Positions 29,344 through 38,827 are shown, counted from the first letter of the stretch. The stretch: 64,000 nucleotides of DNA from Lentibacillus sp. CBA3610 (GCF_013373365.1 NZ_CP035925.1:2790001-2854000), one strand, 5' to 3'. The notes: a model not told the origin generated them from the sequence alone. Program-made: numbers and translations.

Positions 29344-29844
29344 TTACTGCACAAGCCTTATTTGCGTAATGTATTCAAATGCTTCATCTATTTCCGAGTC
29401 GGTATAGTTTTGCTTCGGCTTGACTGTATGGATTTTTTTCACGATTTCATCTGCCGGCTGCCCTTCAAAATAAAGCATCGTTGAAACAAGCTCGAGAAAC
29501 CGTGAACTTTTCGCCTTCAGCAACTCAATCTTCTCTGTCATATCCGGCATTTCAATTTGAAACTGGTCTAAAAAAGCTTTCCCATCACCGGTAATCTGAT
29601 AATGATATTGGACATAATTGCTTTTCATTTCCTTTTCCTCGGAGATAAACCCGAGATCACACAGTTCCTCAACCCGTAATGAAAGTTCATCCGAATAAGG
29701 GCCATAAAAATGAAATTGGTATTTTTCTTCAAATGGAACGTGGCATTTTTGCAGAATATAGATCATTTTTTGCATTTTTTTCCGTCCGGTTATGTCATTT
29801 GCTGCTGAAAAAAAGTGCATGAGTTTCGCATGATTAGTCAGCAT
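29344..29844 (-). CDS. ywgA: YwgA family protein
   Basis: 166-residue conserved hypothetical protein. The N-terminus (LMHFFSAANDITGRKKMQKMIYILQ) and the YQFHFYGPYSDELS segment are typical of YwgA. ATG at 29844 has AAAGGAGAGGG upstream and overlaps the end of ywfO by 11 bp, indicating coupling. The longer frame adding nine residues lies before the ribosome site. Function not known. Confidence 0.85.
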   Translation of the reverse strand: MLTNHAKLMHFFSAANDITGRKKMQKMIYILQKCHVPFEEKYQFHFYGPYSDELSLRVEELCDLGFISEEKEMKSNYVQYHYQITGDGKAFLDQFQIEMPDMTEKIELLKAKSSRFLELVSTMLYFEGQPADEIVKKIHTVKPKQNYTDSEIDEAFEYITQIRLVQ

Positions 29845-31162
29845 TTTTTCCCTCTCCTTTCGATTGTTCAAGATTTAACAGTTCCATAATGCGTTGTTTG
29901 ACCGGGTCGTTATTATGAAGTCCCGCCAGCAAATCGCCCGGAAAATACAGCTTATGATCTGTGCGCTTTTTGCCGGATATGGCCTCAACAATGTCCGAGT
30001 TCCGGGACAGCTCCTTCAACCTCCCGTCAGGCAACAGCAAATTAATCGGCAAGCGCTCATCCTCTTCACCCGGCCGGTAAAAATCATACGGCAGGTCTGA
30101 TGATGAATCGACTTCCAAATAATAGTCCGGATTAATTCCGGCCTCCTCAAACAGCTGTGAAAGCTCCTTCCATTCCTTCATCTGCAGGTTCGGATTAAAC
30201 TCAATATACTTAAACAGGCGGCGGTTCATGAAACGTTCGCACAAATCCCTGAGTATAGCGTCGTCCTCCTCCTGCCAAAGCTGAAAGTAATAGAAGACAA
30301 TCGACTCATCCAGCTTCAGATAATCCGTAAGGCCGACATCTTCTTTAAAAAATGAAGTGAAATGAAACGGTTTTAATTTGAATGTATAATTGTTTTCAAA
30401 CAAATACTTGGCACGATGGAGGATTTTTGACAAAATGACCTCGGCACTGCGTGTAACCGGGTGAAAGTAAACTTGCCAGTACATCTGATAACGGCTCATA
30501 ATATAGTCCTCAACCGCATGCATGCCACTTGATTTGATCACAACCTGGTCCTCAATCGGGCGCATCACACGCAGTATCCGTTCCATATCAAAATGGCCGT
30601 AGCTGACTCCTGTGAAATAAGCATCCCGCTGCAGGTAGTCCATCCGATCTGCATCAATCTGGCTGGAAATGAGACTGACGACCAGTTTATCTTCATAGGT
30701 CTTATCAATCACATCAGCAACTTTTCGTGAAAATCCCGTCTCCACCCGTTCAAGAATTTTATGTATGTGTGTATCACCCAGTATAATCTGCTGTGTGAAA
30801 TGTTCGTGATCCAATTTAAAGGCTTTTTCAAATGAGTGTGAAAACGGTCCGTGTCCCAAATCATGCAAGAGTGCCGCACACAGGCAAAGCAATCGCTCAT
30901 CATCATTCCAGTCATCGCGGTTTTCGAAATTGCCTATGATACGCCGGATAATTTCATAAACGCCGAGTGAATGATTAAAGCGGCTATGCTCAGCACCGTG
31001 GAATGTCAGATAGGATGTGCCCAGCTGCTTGATCCGCCTTAATCGCTGAAATTCAGGTGTGGCAATCAGATCCCAGATGACCCGGTCCTGGACATGGACA
31101 TACCGGTGCACCGGATCTTTAAAAACTTTTTCCTCATGTAATTGTTCGTCTTTATATGGCAT
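29834..31162 (-). CDS. ywfO: HD-domain phosphohydrolase, YwfO family
   Basis: 442 residues. The HD metal-binding residues are visible: His in EHSRFNHSLGV, the HD pair in AALLHDLGHGPFSHSFE, and Asp in SSQIDADRMDYLQRDAYFTGV. The family relates to dGTPase/SAMHD1-like dNTP triphosphohydrolases; the precise substrate here is inference. It is transcribed divergently from lipL across an 88-bp gap and is followed by overlapping ywgA. Confidence 0.88.
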   Translation of the reverse strand: MPYKDEQLHEEKVFKDPVHRYVHVQDRVIWDLIATPEFQRLRRIKQLGTSYLTFHGAEHSRFNHSLGVYEIIRRIIGNFENRDDWNDDERLLCLCAALLHDLGHGPFSHSFEKAFKLDHEHFTQQIILGDTHIHKILERVETGFSRKVADVIDKTYEDKLVVSLISSQIDADRMDYLQRDAYFTGVSYGHFDMERILRVMRPIEDQVVIKSSGMHAVEDYIMSRYQMYWQVYFHPVTRSAEVILSKILHRAKYLFENNYTFKLKPFHFTSFFKEDVGLTDYLKLDESIVFYYFQLWQEEDDAILRDLCERFMNRRLFKYIEFNPNLQMKEWKELSQLFEEAGINPDYYLEVDSSSDLPYDFYRPGEEDERLPINLLLPDGRLKELSRNSDIVEAISGKKRTDHKLYFPGDLLAGLHNNDPVKQRIMELLNLEQSKGEGKNAD

Positions 31163-31250
31163 TTTTCAACCCGTTCCTATTCGACAATGTTATGATTTAT
31201 TATATAATAGTTACCCTAAGGATGAAAGGTTTAATCAAAGGTGAAAACAG

Positions 31251-32102
31251 ATGAAAAATTGGAGAGATGTGGTCGCTCACCGGCAATTTCGCTATCTTGA
31301 CCACTCAGAAAAAAAATATTTCCACGGAAAATCATATACAGCTCTGACGTCGTTTGCTGTCGATGATGTACTTGCACTGTTTACCCGCGGTGAGAATGCT
31401 GATCCCGCACTCCGGCTTTGGGTGCATCCGGACACAGTCGTACTGGGTATTCCTGATTCACGGCTGCCATATTTGGAAGAAGGTGTGCAGCTGCTGTCTG
31501 AACGCGGCTATTATACGATGGTGCGAAATTCCGGCGGCCTGGCTGTTGCGCTCGATGCTGGTGTATTGAACATTTCACTCGTTCTGCCCAATGTGAAAGG
31601 GATATCAATTTATGACTGCTATGAGGCCATGGTAAGCTTTATCCGCTACACATTGCAGGATTTAACGGATGACATTGAAGCATATGAAATCGTCGGATCG
31701 TATTGCCCCGGTGATTATGACTTGAGCATTGGCGGGCGAAAATTTGCCGGTATTTCGCAGCGCCGTGTCAAGGATGGAGCGGCCATCCAAATCTATTTGG
31801 ACGTCGAGGGAAAGGACCGGGAACGCGCACAGCTGATCAGGGATTTTTATGATATTGCCCGAAAAGGCGAAGAAACGAAATTTGATTATCCGGACGTAAA
31901 TCCATCAGTCATGGCTTCGCTCGCGGAACTGCTTCGTGTGGAATTGACGGTTGATGACATGAAACAGCGTGTGCTGCTTGCACTGGACGCTGTGAGCGAC
32001 CAAATTGTGACCGACGATTTTTCTGACGACGAGCTGGTGCAGTTTGAAAAGCGCTATAAGCAGATGGTGAAGCGGAATGAGGATGTCGCCGGGATGCAGT
32101 AG
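31251..32102 (+). CDS. lipL: Octanoyl-[GcvH]:protein N-octanoyltransferase
   Basis: LipL (YwfL) moves octanoyl from GcvH to the E2 subunits of lipoate-dependent dehydrogenases. The 283-residue BPL/LplA-fold protein carries VGSYCPGDYDLSIGGRKFAGISQRR, containing the catalytic Cys (near residue 150) and the conserved Lys. ATG follows AAAGGTG. In Bacillus lipL is followed by pta; here array and padR-module sequences lie between them and pta itself is broken. Confidence 0.9.
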   Translation: MKNWRDVVAHRQFRYLDHSEKKYFHGKSYTALTSFAVDDVLALFTRGENADPALRLWVHPDTVVLGIPDSRLPYLEEGVQLLSERGYYTMVRNSGGLAVALDAGVLNISLVLPNVKGISIYDCYEAMVSFIRYTLQDLTDDIEAYEIVGSYCPGDYDLSIGGRKFAGISQRRVKDGAAIQIYLDVEGKDRERAQLIRDFYDIARKGEETKFDYPDVNPSVMASLAELLRVELTVDDMKQRVLLALDAVSDQIVTDDFSDDELVQFEKRYKQMVKRNEDVAGMQ

Positions 32103-32138
32103 TTCATACATTTTCTTGCCATTAAGCCGCTCCGGATG

Positions 32139-32650
32139 AAGTGTGCTTTTCGCGCTCATGTGATGTTTGACGGGCTCATGTTTTGGTTTTCCGGCCCATG
32201 TTTTCCCTCTCGCGCCCATGTTGACGTCCGGCGAGCCCATGTTTTGGTTTTCTGGCCCATGTTTTGGTTTTCTGGCCCATGTTTTCATTTTCGCGCCCAT
32301 GTTGACGTCCGGCGAGCCCATGTTTTGGTTTTCCGGCCCATGTTTTCATTTTCACGCCCATGTTGACGTCCGGCAGGCACATGTTTTGGTTTTCCGGCCC
32401 ATGTTTTCCGTTTCACGCCCATATTGACGTCCGGCGAGCCCATGTTTTGGTTTTCTGGCCCATGTTTCAGCTCTCGCGCCCATGTTGACGTCCGACCGGC
32501 ACATGTTTTGGTTTTCTGGCCCATGTTTTCATTTTCACGCCCATGTTGACGTCCGGCGAGCCCATGTTTTGGTTTCCTGGCCCATGTTTTCCTCCTCGCG
32601 CCCATATTGACGTCCGACCGGCACATGTTTTGGTTTTCTGGCCCATACTC
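32139..32650 (+). repeat. GCCCATGTT array 1, 20/21-bp period
   Basis: About 25 copies of GCCCATGTT with CATG at 32177, 32197, 32217, 32238, 32258, 32278, 32298, 32319, 32339 and onward. A higher-order trimer of about 61 bp is visible, the units continuing TTGGTTTTCTG, TTCATTTTCAC and GACGTCCGGCGA. It lies between the convergent lipL and HAAS-domain genes. Open frames of up to 113 codons cross it in all three minus frames because the unit lacks stops on that strand; frame rotates each unit, so it is not coding. Confidence 0.92.
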
Positions 32651-32726
32651 GTAATCTCGCGCGATTTATGTCCGTCTTCTACTCCAATTCAATTTCGCCG
32701 TGAAAGGCCCCTGCAAATCTCCACCA

Positions 32727-33485
32727 TTACGATGCTTTATCCATTTTACTGACAATTAACAGATAAATCCCTACACCGCCAAAACTGATAAATGCGCTTA
32801 AAACAAGCATCGTCTTCTGATCCATAGCAGTCATCCCAAGCAGGGGTTCTGGCAATATTAAAAGCGCCAAAATAATCGGTACTACCCATGTCTTAGCCCA
32901 CCAGGAGACGCCGAACAGAAAAACACCTGTTATAACTGCAGTCAAAACCGTTCCCATTGTGTCAAAGTGAATCACTGGCGTTTCAACAGCACGGTTTAAA
33001 TAAATCAACCCGAAAAACAAAGCGAGTGGAACGAAAGCCAATGCAGACAGCACACCAATCTCTTTCCGCTTAGAAAGCTGATTCGCAGCGATGTATTTAA
33101 ACGCAGTGAACGTACCGGCTATAAAAATACCGCCGATGACAACATGTCCGATCAGTTCAAGCAATGAATAGGACAGTGTTCCTTCCATCAGATCATTGGC
33201 TATGGTGAACGAAAATGCTCCCAGGATAATGATCACGATGTACTTAATCCACGATTTGTAATCAACCGGCATTTCATCTGACAGCTGTTCCATATATTCC
33301 TGTGGCGAACGGCCGACAACTTTCCCGATCGATTTTCCGTTTGTCTCCGCTTCCAGCAAATGGACTTCCAATTCCTCGACGATTTCATCTATTTCGTCTG
33401 CGTACTTGCCGCTGGAAAATAAATAAACGCGCAAATCTTCTATAAATCTCCTGCTCTTTGCGGACAGTTTTGATTTTGCATTCAT
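32727..33485 (-). CDS. HAAS-domain membrane protein
   Basis: 252 residues. The N-terminal 80 form a soluble helical HAAS-type domain (SRRFIEDLRVYLFSSGKYADEIDEIVEELEVHLLEA), followed by about five to six membrane helices. Such proteins are usually co-transcribed with a PadR regulator and are thought to sense or modulate envelope state; function here is unknown. ATG 33485 follows GAAAGGGGATG. It starts 4 bp after padR ends, so the two form a pair. Confidence 0.8.
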   Translation of the reverse strand: MNAKSKLSAKSRRFIEDLRVYLFSSGKYADEIDEIVEELEVHLLEAETNGKSIGKVVGRSPQEYMEQLSDEMPVDYKSWIKYIVIIILGAFSFTIANDLMEGTLSYSLLELIGHVVIGGIFIAGTFTAFKYIAANQLSKRKEIGVLSALAFVPLALFFGLIYLNRAVETPVIHFDTMGTVLTAVITGVFLFGVSWWAKTWVVPIILALLILPEPLLGMTAMDQKTMLVLSAFISFGGVGIYLLIVSKMDKAS

Positions 33486-33489
33486 ACGC

Positions 33490-33846
33490 TCATCCCCTTT
33501 CCTGAATTTGATCGGATTCGGTTTCATGTTTCAGCACGCGATTGACATTCCCCTGTAAACCGTCCCACCGCTGGATAAACTGCTCTAATTCCTGTTCGCC
33601 TTTTGTTGTCAGCGAATAATACTTCCTTTTCGGCCCGGCTGTTGATTTTTTCCGGGTGGATGTCACGAGCTCCTCTTTCTGCATCCTAAGTAAAAGCGGG
33701 TAAATTGTCCCTTCACTTAAGGAGTCGAATCCATACAATTCCAGCTGTTCAGCCAACTCATAACCGTACACTTCCCTGTCCTTAATGATCGCCAGCAGAC
33801 AGCCATCCAGAATCCCTTTCATCATTTGTGTTGTTGACAAAGGCAT
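33490..33846 (-). CDS. PadR family transcriptional regulator
   Basis: 118-residue PadR-type winged-helix protein: MKGILDGCLLAIIKDREVYGYELAEQLE, SEGTIYPLLLRMQKEELV, and SLTTKGEQELEQFI are the family signatures. It leads a two-gene operon with the HAAS-domain membrane protein. Two palindromes and a near-consensus promoter lie directly upstream (33861-33921), so autoregulation is likely. The pair is bracketed by GCCCATGTT arrays, suggesting that the block was inserted between lipL and pta. Confidence 0.9.
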   Translation of the reverse strand: MPLSTTQMMKGILDGCLLAIIKDREVYGYELAEQLELYGFDSLSEGTIYPLLLRMQKEELVTSTRKKSTAGPKRKYYSLTTKGEQELEQFIQRWDGLQGNVNRVLKHETESDQIQERG

Positions 33847-33860
33847 TTCACCTCACTTAT

Positions 33861-33921
33861 ATATCTTGCATTGCAAGGTATATAAGTATTGTATATTTAA
33901 ATATCTTGTAATGCAAGGTAT
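33861..33921 (-). promoter_or_regulatory. padR promoter with two operator palindromes
   Basis: Minus strand: TTGCAT (33916-33911), 17-bp spacer, TACAAT (33893-33888). Two copies of ATATCTTGCATTGCAAGGTAT-like palindromes sit at 33861-33881 and 33901-33921 with centres 40 bp apart; one overlaps the -35, the other lies just downstream of the -10. This is a classic repressor arrangement. Confidence 0.8.
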
Positions 33922-34059
33922 TTTTTGTGATGATTTTACATTCTTATCATGACAGCAGATAATCAGGTCATTCTATCAACAATTCATGTAGCATTTTGAC
34001 GTTTAATCTTCGGGTTTATTCTTATCCAGATTATCGTTATCCGTTGACGATTTGATGAT

Positions 34060-34600
34060 CCCGCCCATATTTCAGTTTTCACGCCCAAAATATGTGCTTC
34101 CGGCCCAAGTTTTCCGTTTCACGCCCATGTTGACGTCCGGCGAGCCCATGTTTTGGTTTCCTGGCCCATGTTTTCCTCCTCGCGCCCATATTGACGTCCG
34201 ACCGGCACATGTTTTGGTTTTCTGGCCCATGTTTTCATTTTCACGCCCATGTTGACGTCCGGCAGGCCCATGTTTTGGATTTCCGGCCCATGTTTTCCTC
34301 CTCGCGCCCATATTGACGTTCGACCGGCACATGTTTTGGTTTTCTGGCCCATGTTTTCATTTTCACGCCCATGTTGACGTCCGGCGAGCCCATGTTTTGG
34401 ATTTCTGGCCCATGTTTTCCTCCTCGCGCCCATGTTGACGTTCGACCGGCCCATGTTTTCCGTTTCACGCCCATATTGACGTCCGGCGAGCCCATGTTAA
34501 GCTGGTCGCGCTCATGTCTGCAGCAGACGTGCCCATGTTCTGGTGCCACCCCACCCTTTCTCGAGCTCATGATTTGATTTTCACGCCCATGTTGGTGCTG
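34060..34600 (+). repeat. GCCCATGTT array 2, 20/21-bp period
   Basis: About 25 units in the same orientation and with the same trimer variants as array 1 (TTGGTTTTCTG, TTCATTTTCAC, GACGTCCGGCGA), plus CCTCCTCGC variants. Arrays 1 and 2 flank the padR/HAAS pair. The region from the padR promoter to the SDR remnant (33922-34655) holds no gene apart from this array. Confidence 0.92.
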
Positions 34601-34655
34601 TTCCGAACATGCTTAGCAATATTCATTATATCACCACTGGAGAATCCCACTACTA

Positions 34656-35432
34656 TTAACGCAAAACACTGCCACCGGATATTTTCACAGATTCTCCCAC
34701 AATATTTGCTCCAGCATCCGTTAATAAAAAGGCGATGGTATTGGCAACTTCACTTGGGCTGGTCATACGTCCTGATGGATTGGAATCCTTTAATCACTTT
34801 GACGTGTACGGTCTTGCCGGTCCGCTTTTCTGAGGCAGAGGCTCTTCCATTTCGTATCACAAACCGGGACTGACAGCATTCACCGCACGCCATGTTCATT
34901 GCTTCCAAAGCCATTGCATGTGTGAGCCGGTCATGCAAATTTCGACCGGCATAAGCGGTCCGCCGTAAGTACACGCAAGACTGACAATGATGTGACATTG
35001 ACAATAGCACCTTTTTTCTGCTGTTTCATTGATTCATAAATTAATTGGGTTAACAGAACGGTTGATGTGTAATTCAGATGCATTACCGTTCCAATCTTCC
35101 TGCCCAAGCTGTTCAACAGGGCCGCCGCCTGATGCCGGCATTATTGACAAGCATCGAAATCGGTCCGCATGCTTTTTCAGCACTGTTCTACAAGTCTTTC
35201 CGCTCTTCTTCCTTCCGAGATCTGCTGTATGTATGAATTATGTGAGCATCTGGCACAGTCTGATGATCTCGGCTGCAAGATCGTTCAGCTATTCTGGCGT
35301 CTGCCGGTCACTGTGATGGACGCTCCATCTCAGCAAGTACTTTTTGCGGTTTAGAGCCATACCGGCCTGTTGCCCAGTAACCAGAGCGTGTTTCCCCTTC
35401 AAAGCATCATGTGCAAATCGCCATACTCTCAT
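34656..35432 (-). pseudogene. Short-chain dehydrogenase/reductase, decayed
   Basis: Fragments of one SDR in changing frames: start ATG at 35432 (MRVWRFAHDALKGKHALVTG, Rossmann start), SMLVNNAGI near 35140, VTSLSV near 34990, and a C-terminus PSGRMTSPSEVANTIAFLL...ISGGSV ending at 34656. Several frameshifts and stops interrupt it. The ribosome site TTGGAGGAG survives. Such proteins reduce or oxidise alcohols or ketones with NAD(P); the substrate is unknown. Confidence 0.8.
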
Positions 35433-35489
35433 CTCCTCCAATATGAATGGTTAGTTATCGGTTTCCGACTTATCGTCTTTCTATCTAAC

Positions 35490-35523
35490 AGAAGAGCGCA
35501 CAGTCCTGATTGTACGCTCTTCT
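35490..35523 (-). terminator. Terminator hairpin after pta remnant
   Basis: Perfect 9-bp arms AGAAGAGCG (35490-35498) and CGCTCTTCT (35515-35523), about 10 bp past the relic pta stop codon on the minus strand. Confidence 0.6.
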
Positions 35524-35532
35524 ACACTCGTT

Positions 35533-36472
35533 TTAACTTGTGCTGCTGGTTACCATTGCCAGATTATACATCCTCTGCCAACTGCACCGCGTGACAGATC
35601 ATTAACTGGCTTGTTCAGCCCTTTGCAAATTGGGCGACTGCCTCAAATTCACAAGCCGCTGAGCAATTTTATAACCGATGTTCCCCTGATTCAAGACTTG
35701 GAAAATGAGACGTTGGCGTCCACCCTTTGATGTCAGAATCGGGGTGCTTTTTTTCGCGGCAACGCTCCGGCACGAATGCTGCATCCAAACTGAATTCACA
35801 TCAATACGAGTGATGGATCTTTCCTGCCAAATTGAGCGCTTCGACCACTTTCTCAGTTTCTTCTGACTCAGCCGATCCTTTCGTGGAAAGCTGAGCATAG
35901 CAATCCGTGGGTCAACATCGACAGTTTGGCTGTATTTCGCACTTTCACGGCAATTTCCGGCCAAATCTGGCTATCAGGATTCATATGATCGCAGTCAGCG
36001 AACATATTTTTCATCATTGCGACCATGATAGACACGGATGTTTTCTTATGCCGTCTTTTGTTTTAATGATTTGCAATGCAGGTCGTACCGTATCAGCGGT
36101 TGAATGGGTTGCGCCGCTCACAAGCCGTTCTGCCTGATTCATGTAGACAAGCATCGTCCCCAAGTATTTCATCCAGCGGCTTGACGTGCCTGATCAGTGG
36201 TTACCTTTCCTTTGCGGCGTTCAACATCTGTCAAATTCCGGCTCCGGATAATCATGCGGGTCCATCAACACACACGAGGTGACGTCAACGTCTGCGGATT
36301 CAGCTTTTTGCCTGATTTCTTCCGCATCACCAAGCAATATCGGTTTCACGATCCCGGCAGCACCCAACTGACTGGCAGCTGTTAAAATCCGTTTATCCCG
36401 CCCTTCCGGAAAAACGATTGTTTTATTTTCATTCTTTAATTGATCCTTTATCTGGTCAAAAAGATTACTCAT
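35533..36472 (-). pseudogene. pta: Phosphate acetyltransferase, multiply frameshifted
   Basis: Pta converts acetyl-CoA and phosphate to acetyl phosphate. The N-terminus is intact (MSNLFDQIKDQLK, VFPEGRDKRIL, GIVKPILLGD) with a GGGAGGTG ribosome site, but the frame is lost after about 85 codons. Downstream pieces remain recognisable in other frames: VDPRIAMLSF, ESEETEKVVEA, DAAFVPE, GNIGYKIAQRL, PVNDLSRG and YNLAMVTSSTS ending at 35533. At least five indels are needed to restore it. It lies in its conserved place before hemQ. Intact neighbours on both sides argue against poor sequence quality. Confidence 0.85.
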
Positions 36473-36738
36473 AACGAGCACCTCCCATATTCTATAATAA
36501 ACGAATCACGTTCGCTTGAAAACAATTGTCACACATACTTTTTGACAGAACCATGACAAGGCATTTTAATTCATGCTTATCCTACCCTAAATATGATATA
36601 GTTAAACCGTATTGGAATTACCAGGCTGACGATTTGGTGTCGCCTCGACCGGGAGCAAATCACCGAATCGTCAAAGCCCTTAATGGACAACCATCAGATA
36701 TGACGTTTTAAAAATAGACAATGAAGGAGAGATTTATT

Positions 36739-37479
36739 ATGGCAGCTGAAGCAGTTAAAACATTGGATGGCTGGTATTGCCTGCATGACATGCGCACCAT
36801 CGACTGGACATCATGGAAAATGGTATCCACAGAAGAAAGACAGGAAGCCATCGATGAATTCAAAAACCTGCTGACAAAATGGGAAGAAGTCGAAGCGGCT
36901 GAAAACGGGAGTCATGTTCTCTATAAGGTGGTCGGTCAAAAAGCTGATTTGATGTTCATGTTTTTGCGTCCAACCATGAACGAACTGACCGATATTGAAA
37001 CAGAATTCAACAAATCAAAATTTGCCGAATTTCTGCGCCCGGCCTATTCGTATGTTTCCGTTATAGAGCTGTCGCAATATAGCGGTAACAGTTCAGAGGA
37101 TGATCCAAAGGTACGGGAACGCCTTTATCCAATATTGCCAAAGTGGGAGCATATGTGCTTTTACCCGATGGACAAACGGCGTGAGGGAGACGAGAACTGG
37201 TATTCACTCGATTTTAAAGAACGGACGCGGCTGTTGTATGAGCACTCTAAGACCGGTCGTCAATATGCGGGTGAAGTAAAACAGTTTATTACCGGATCAT
37301 TTGGCTTTGACGACTGGGAATGGGGCGTCACCCTGTTTGCCCATGACGTGTTACAGCTGAAAAAACTCGTTTATGAAATGCGTTTTGACGAGGTGACTGC
37401 GCTTTATGGCGAATTCGGTGCATTTTACGTCGGCAATCATCTGGCGAAAGAGGCTATTGATTCGTACTTACAGGTTTAA
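36739..37479 (+). CDS. hemQ: Coproheme decarboxylase
   Basis: HemQ (YwfI) completes the coproporphyrin-dependent haem pathway of Gram-positives by decarboxylating coproheme to haem b with peroxide. The 246-residue protein has [17 protein letters not shown], the radical Tyr in [11 protein letters not shown] and the haem-ligand His in [18 protein letters not shown], then [19 protein letters not shown] 36739 follows GAAGGAGAG. It is divergent from the pta relic. Confidence 0.95.
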   Translation: MAAEAVKTLDGWYCLHDMRTIDWTSWKMVSTEERQEAIDEFKNLLTKWEEVEAAENGSHVLYKVVGQKADLMFMFLRPTMNELTDIETEFNKSKFAEFLRPAYSYVSVIELSQYSGNSSEDDPKVRERLYPILPKWEHMCFYPMDKRREGDENWYSLDFKERTRLLYEHSKTGRQYAGEVKQFITGSFGFDDWEWGVTLFAHDVLQLKKLVYEMRFDEVTALYGEFGAFYVGNHLAKEAIDSYLQV

Positions 37480-37528
37480 AAAGCCAACGCTGTTTTGTTA
37501 CCTTCCATAAACATTAAAGATATAAGTT

Positions 37529-37560
37529 AAAATGACCATCAATTTGGTGGTCATTTTTTA
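37529..37560 (+). terminator. Terminator after hemQ
   Basis: 10-bp arms AAAATGACCA (37529-37538) and TGGTCATTTT (37548-37557), followed by further Ts. The remaining 230 bp before cwlJ are AT-rich with no gene seen. Confidence 0.85.
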
Positions 37561-37792
37561 ATGTTGTGTGGAATATCTTTTAACGTTTGTATAGTATTTT
37601 GCAGACTTAAGTTACAAACATAATTTATTACTGCCAGCCATTTAGATTCAGAATAAACACAATGCCAGTCCAGAAATTGTCATAAATTATAGCAAACTTT
37701 TTTCTCCGCACCTGTCATCAATTTCCCCTCCTGTTCATACATATATCTTGGAGACCAAAACAGCATGACACAACAGAAACGAGGCATTTTTT

Positions 37793-38214
37793 ATGGCAGT
37801 CATCCAACATACCGAAGAAGATGTCAAATTGCTGGCACGATTAATGCGCGCTGAGGCAGAAGGTGATGGGCAGCTCGGCATGCTGATGGTCGGGAATACC
37901 GGTGTTAACCGGGGCATTGCCGATTGTTTGGATTTCACAGATATTAATACAGTCAGACGAATGGTCTTTCAAAGCCCGGGCGGATTCGAGGCAACGCAAA
38001 AAGGTATTTTTACCAGCGGGCGAGACAGCAGGATATACGTCTTGCCAGAAGAGTGATAAATGGTGAACGATTCCATCCTGCAACCAATTCATTATGGTTT
38101 TTCAGACCACAAGGCAATTGCCCGGAACAGTGGTTTGGACAGTGGAACACCGGCAGATTTAAATCCCACTGCTATTTCGCACCTGCTTCGTCTGAATGTC
38201 CAAGAGTTTATTAA
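37793..38214 (+). pseudogene. cwlJ: Spore cortex-lytic enzyme CwlJ, single frameshift
   Basis: SleB/CwlJ-type cell wall hydrolase that degrades spore cortex on germination. Frame 1 gives AVIQHTEEDVKLLARLMRAEAEGDGQ with the catalytic Glu, through FTSGRDSRIY; the rest continues in another frame as RLARRVINGERFHPATNSLW...QGNCPEQWF...FKSHCYF...SECPRVY, a complete CwlJ C-terminus ending at 38214. Restoring one base near 38034-38040 yields a full-length protein of about 140 residues. It could be real loss, a sequencing error or (unlikely) recoding. gerQ follows 20 bp downstream. Confidence 0.85.
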
Positions 38215-38234
38215 TCATTACAGGAGGTTTTTTC

Positions 38235-38708
38235 ATGAGTGAGAAAGACAACAATGCGAATTATCCGTACACAAACTACTATCAGGGATATCCTTATCCA
38301 TATTATTATTACCCACAATCATCTCCAGCTTATTATCCCGTTTACGATCCACGGCAGGAAACGCAACCCCCGCAAACCCAGCAGCAACAGCAGCAGGCAC
38401 AGACACAGGACGTCCCGGGTATGCTGCCAATGGAACAATCGTACATTGAAAATATTTTACGGTTAAACGAAGGAAAACGTGCGACGGTTTACATGACGTT
38501 TGAAAATAATGAAGAGTGGAACGCTAGAGTTTTTCGAGGAGTCGTTGAAGCAGCCGGAAGAGATCACATCATATTGCGTGACCCGCAAACAGGCAGAAGA
38601 TACCTGCTCTTAATGATCTATTTGGATTATGTGACATTTGATGAAGAACTGAACTATGAATACCCATACGGTAATGGCAGCCAAATGGCACAATACCCCC
38701 CGAGGTAA
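38235..38708 (+). CDS. gerQ: Spore coat protein GerQ
   Basis: 157-residue coat protein needed for CwlJ localisation and function, crosslinked by transglutaminase Tgl. The N-terminal third is Tyr/Pro/Gln-rich low complexity (NYYQGYPYPYYYYPQ, QQQQQQAQ); the conserved C-terminal domain reads SYIENILRLNEGKRATVYMTFENN and GRDHIILRDPQTG. ATG 38235 has ACAGGAGG upstream. Sits directly after cwlJ as in many Bacillaceae and would share its mother-cell promoter. Confidence 0.92.
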   Translation: MSEKDNNANYPYTNYYQGYPYPYYYYPQSSPAYYPVYDPRQETQPPQTQQQQQQAQTQDVPGMLPMEQSYIENILRLNEGKRATVYMTFENNEEWNARVFRGVVEAAGRDHIILRDPQTGRRYLLLMIYLDYVTFDEELNYEYPYGNGSQMAQYPPR

Positions 38709-38827
38709 AGCGAAACTTCATTCAGCGGAACGCTTTTCTCCGCTGAATGTTAGTGAGACTTATCGGACATTTATGGATAGTTGGCCGCCGTTCTTTGGCG
38801 GGTTACTGTTCATTACATGCGGGTAAA
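38707..38827 (+). repeat. Multi-hairpin element R3, copy A
   Basis: Begins at the gerQ stop codon. Contains GCGAAACTTC, hairpin TTCAGCGGA / TCCGCTGAA, TCGGACATTT, hairpin around GCCGCCGTTCTTTGGCGGG, and ends TTACATGCGGGTAAA. Related copies are at 39571-39751 (reverse) and 41008-41130. Confidence 0.8.

Noticed and set aside
32285..32626. Open frames of up to 113 codons in the GCCCATGTT arrays (WARK/HGR-type repeats on the minus strand)
   Set aside because: The repeat unit lacks stop codons on that strand, so all frames stay open; the 20-bp period rotates the frame each unit and there is no ribosome site. Not a protein.
34656..36472. Frameshifts in pta and the SDR gene as general sequencing error
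   Set aside because: Long intact genes surround the area (icmF, pyrG, ligD, antiporter), so a window-wide error rate cannot explain dense indels confined to a few genes. For the single-base cwlJ defect an error remains possible.
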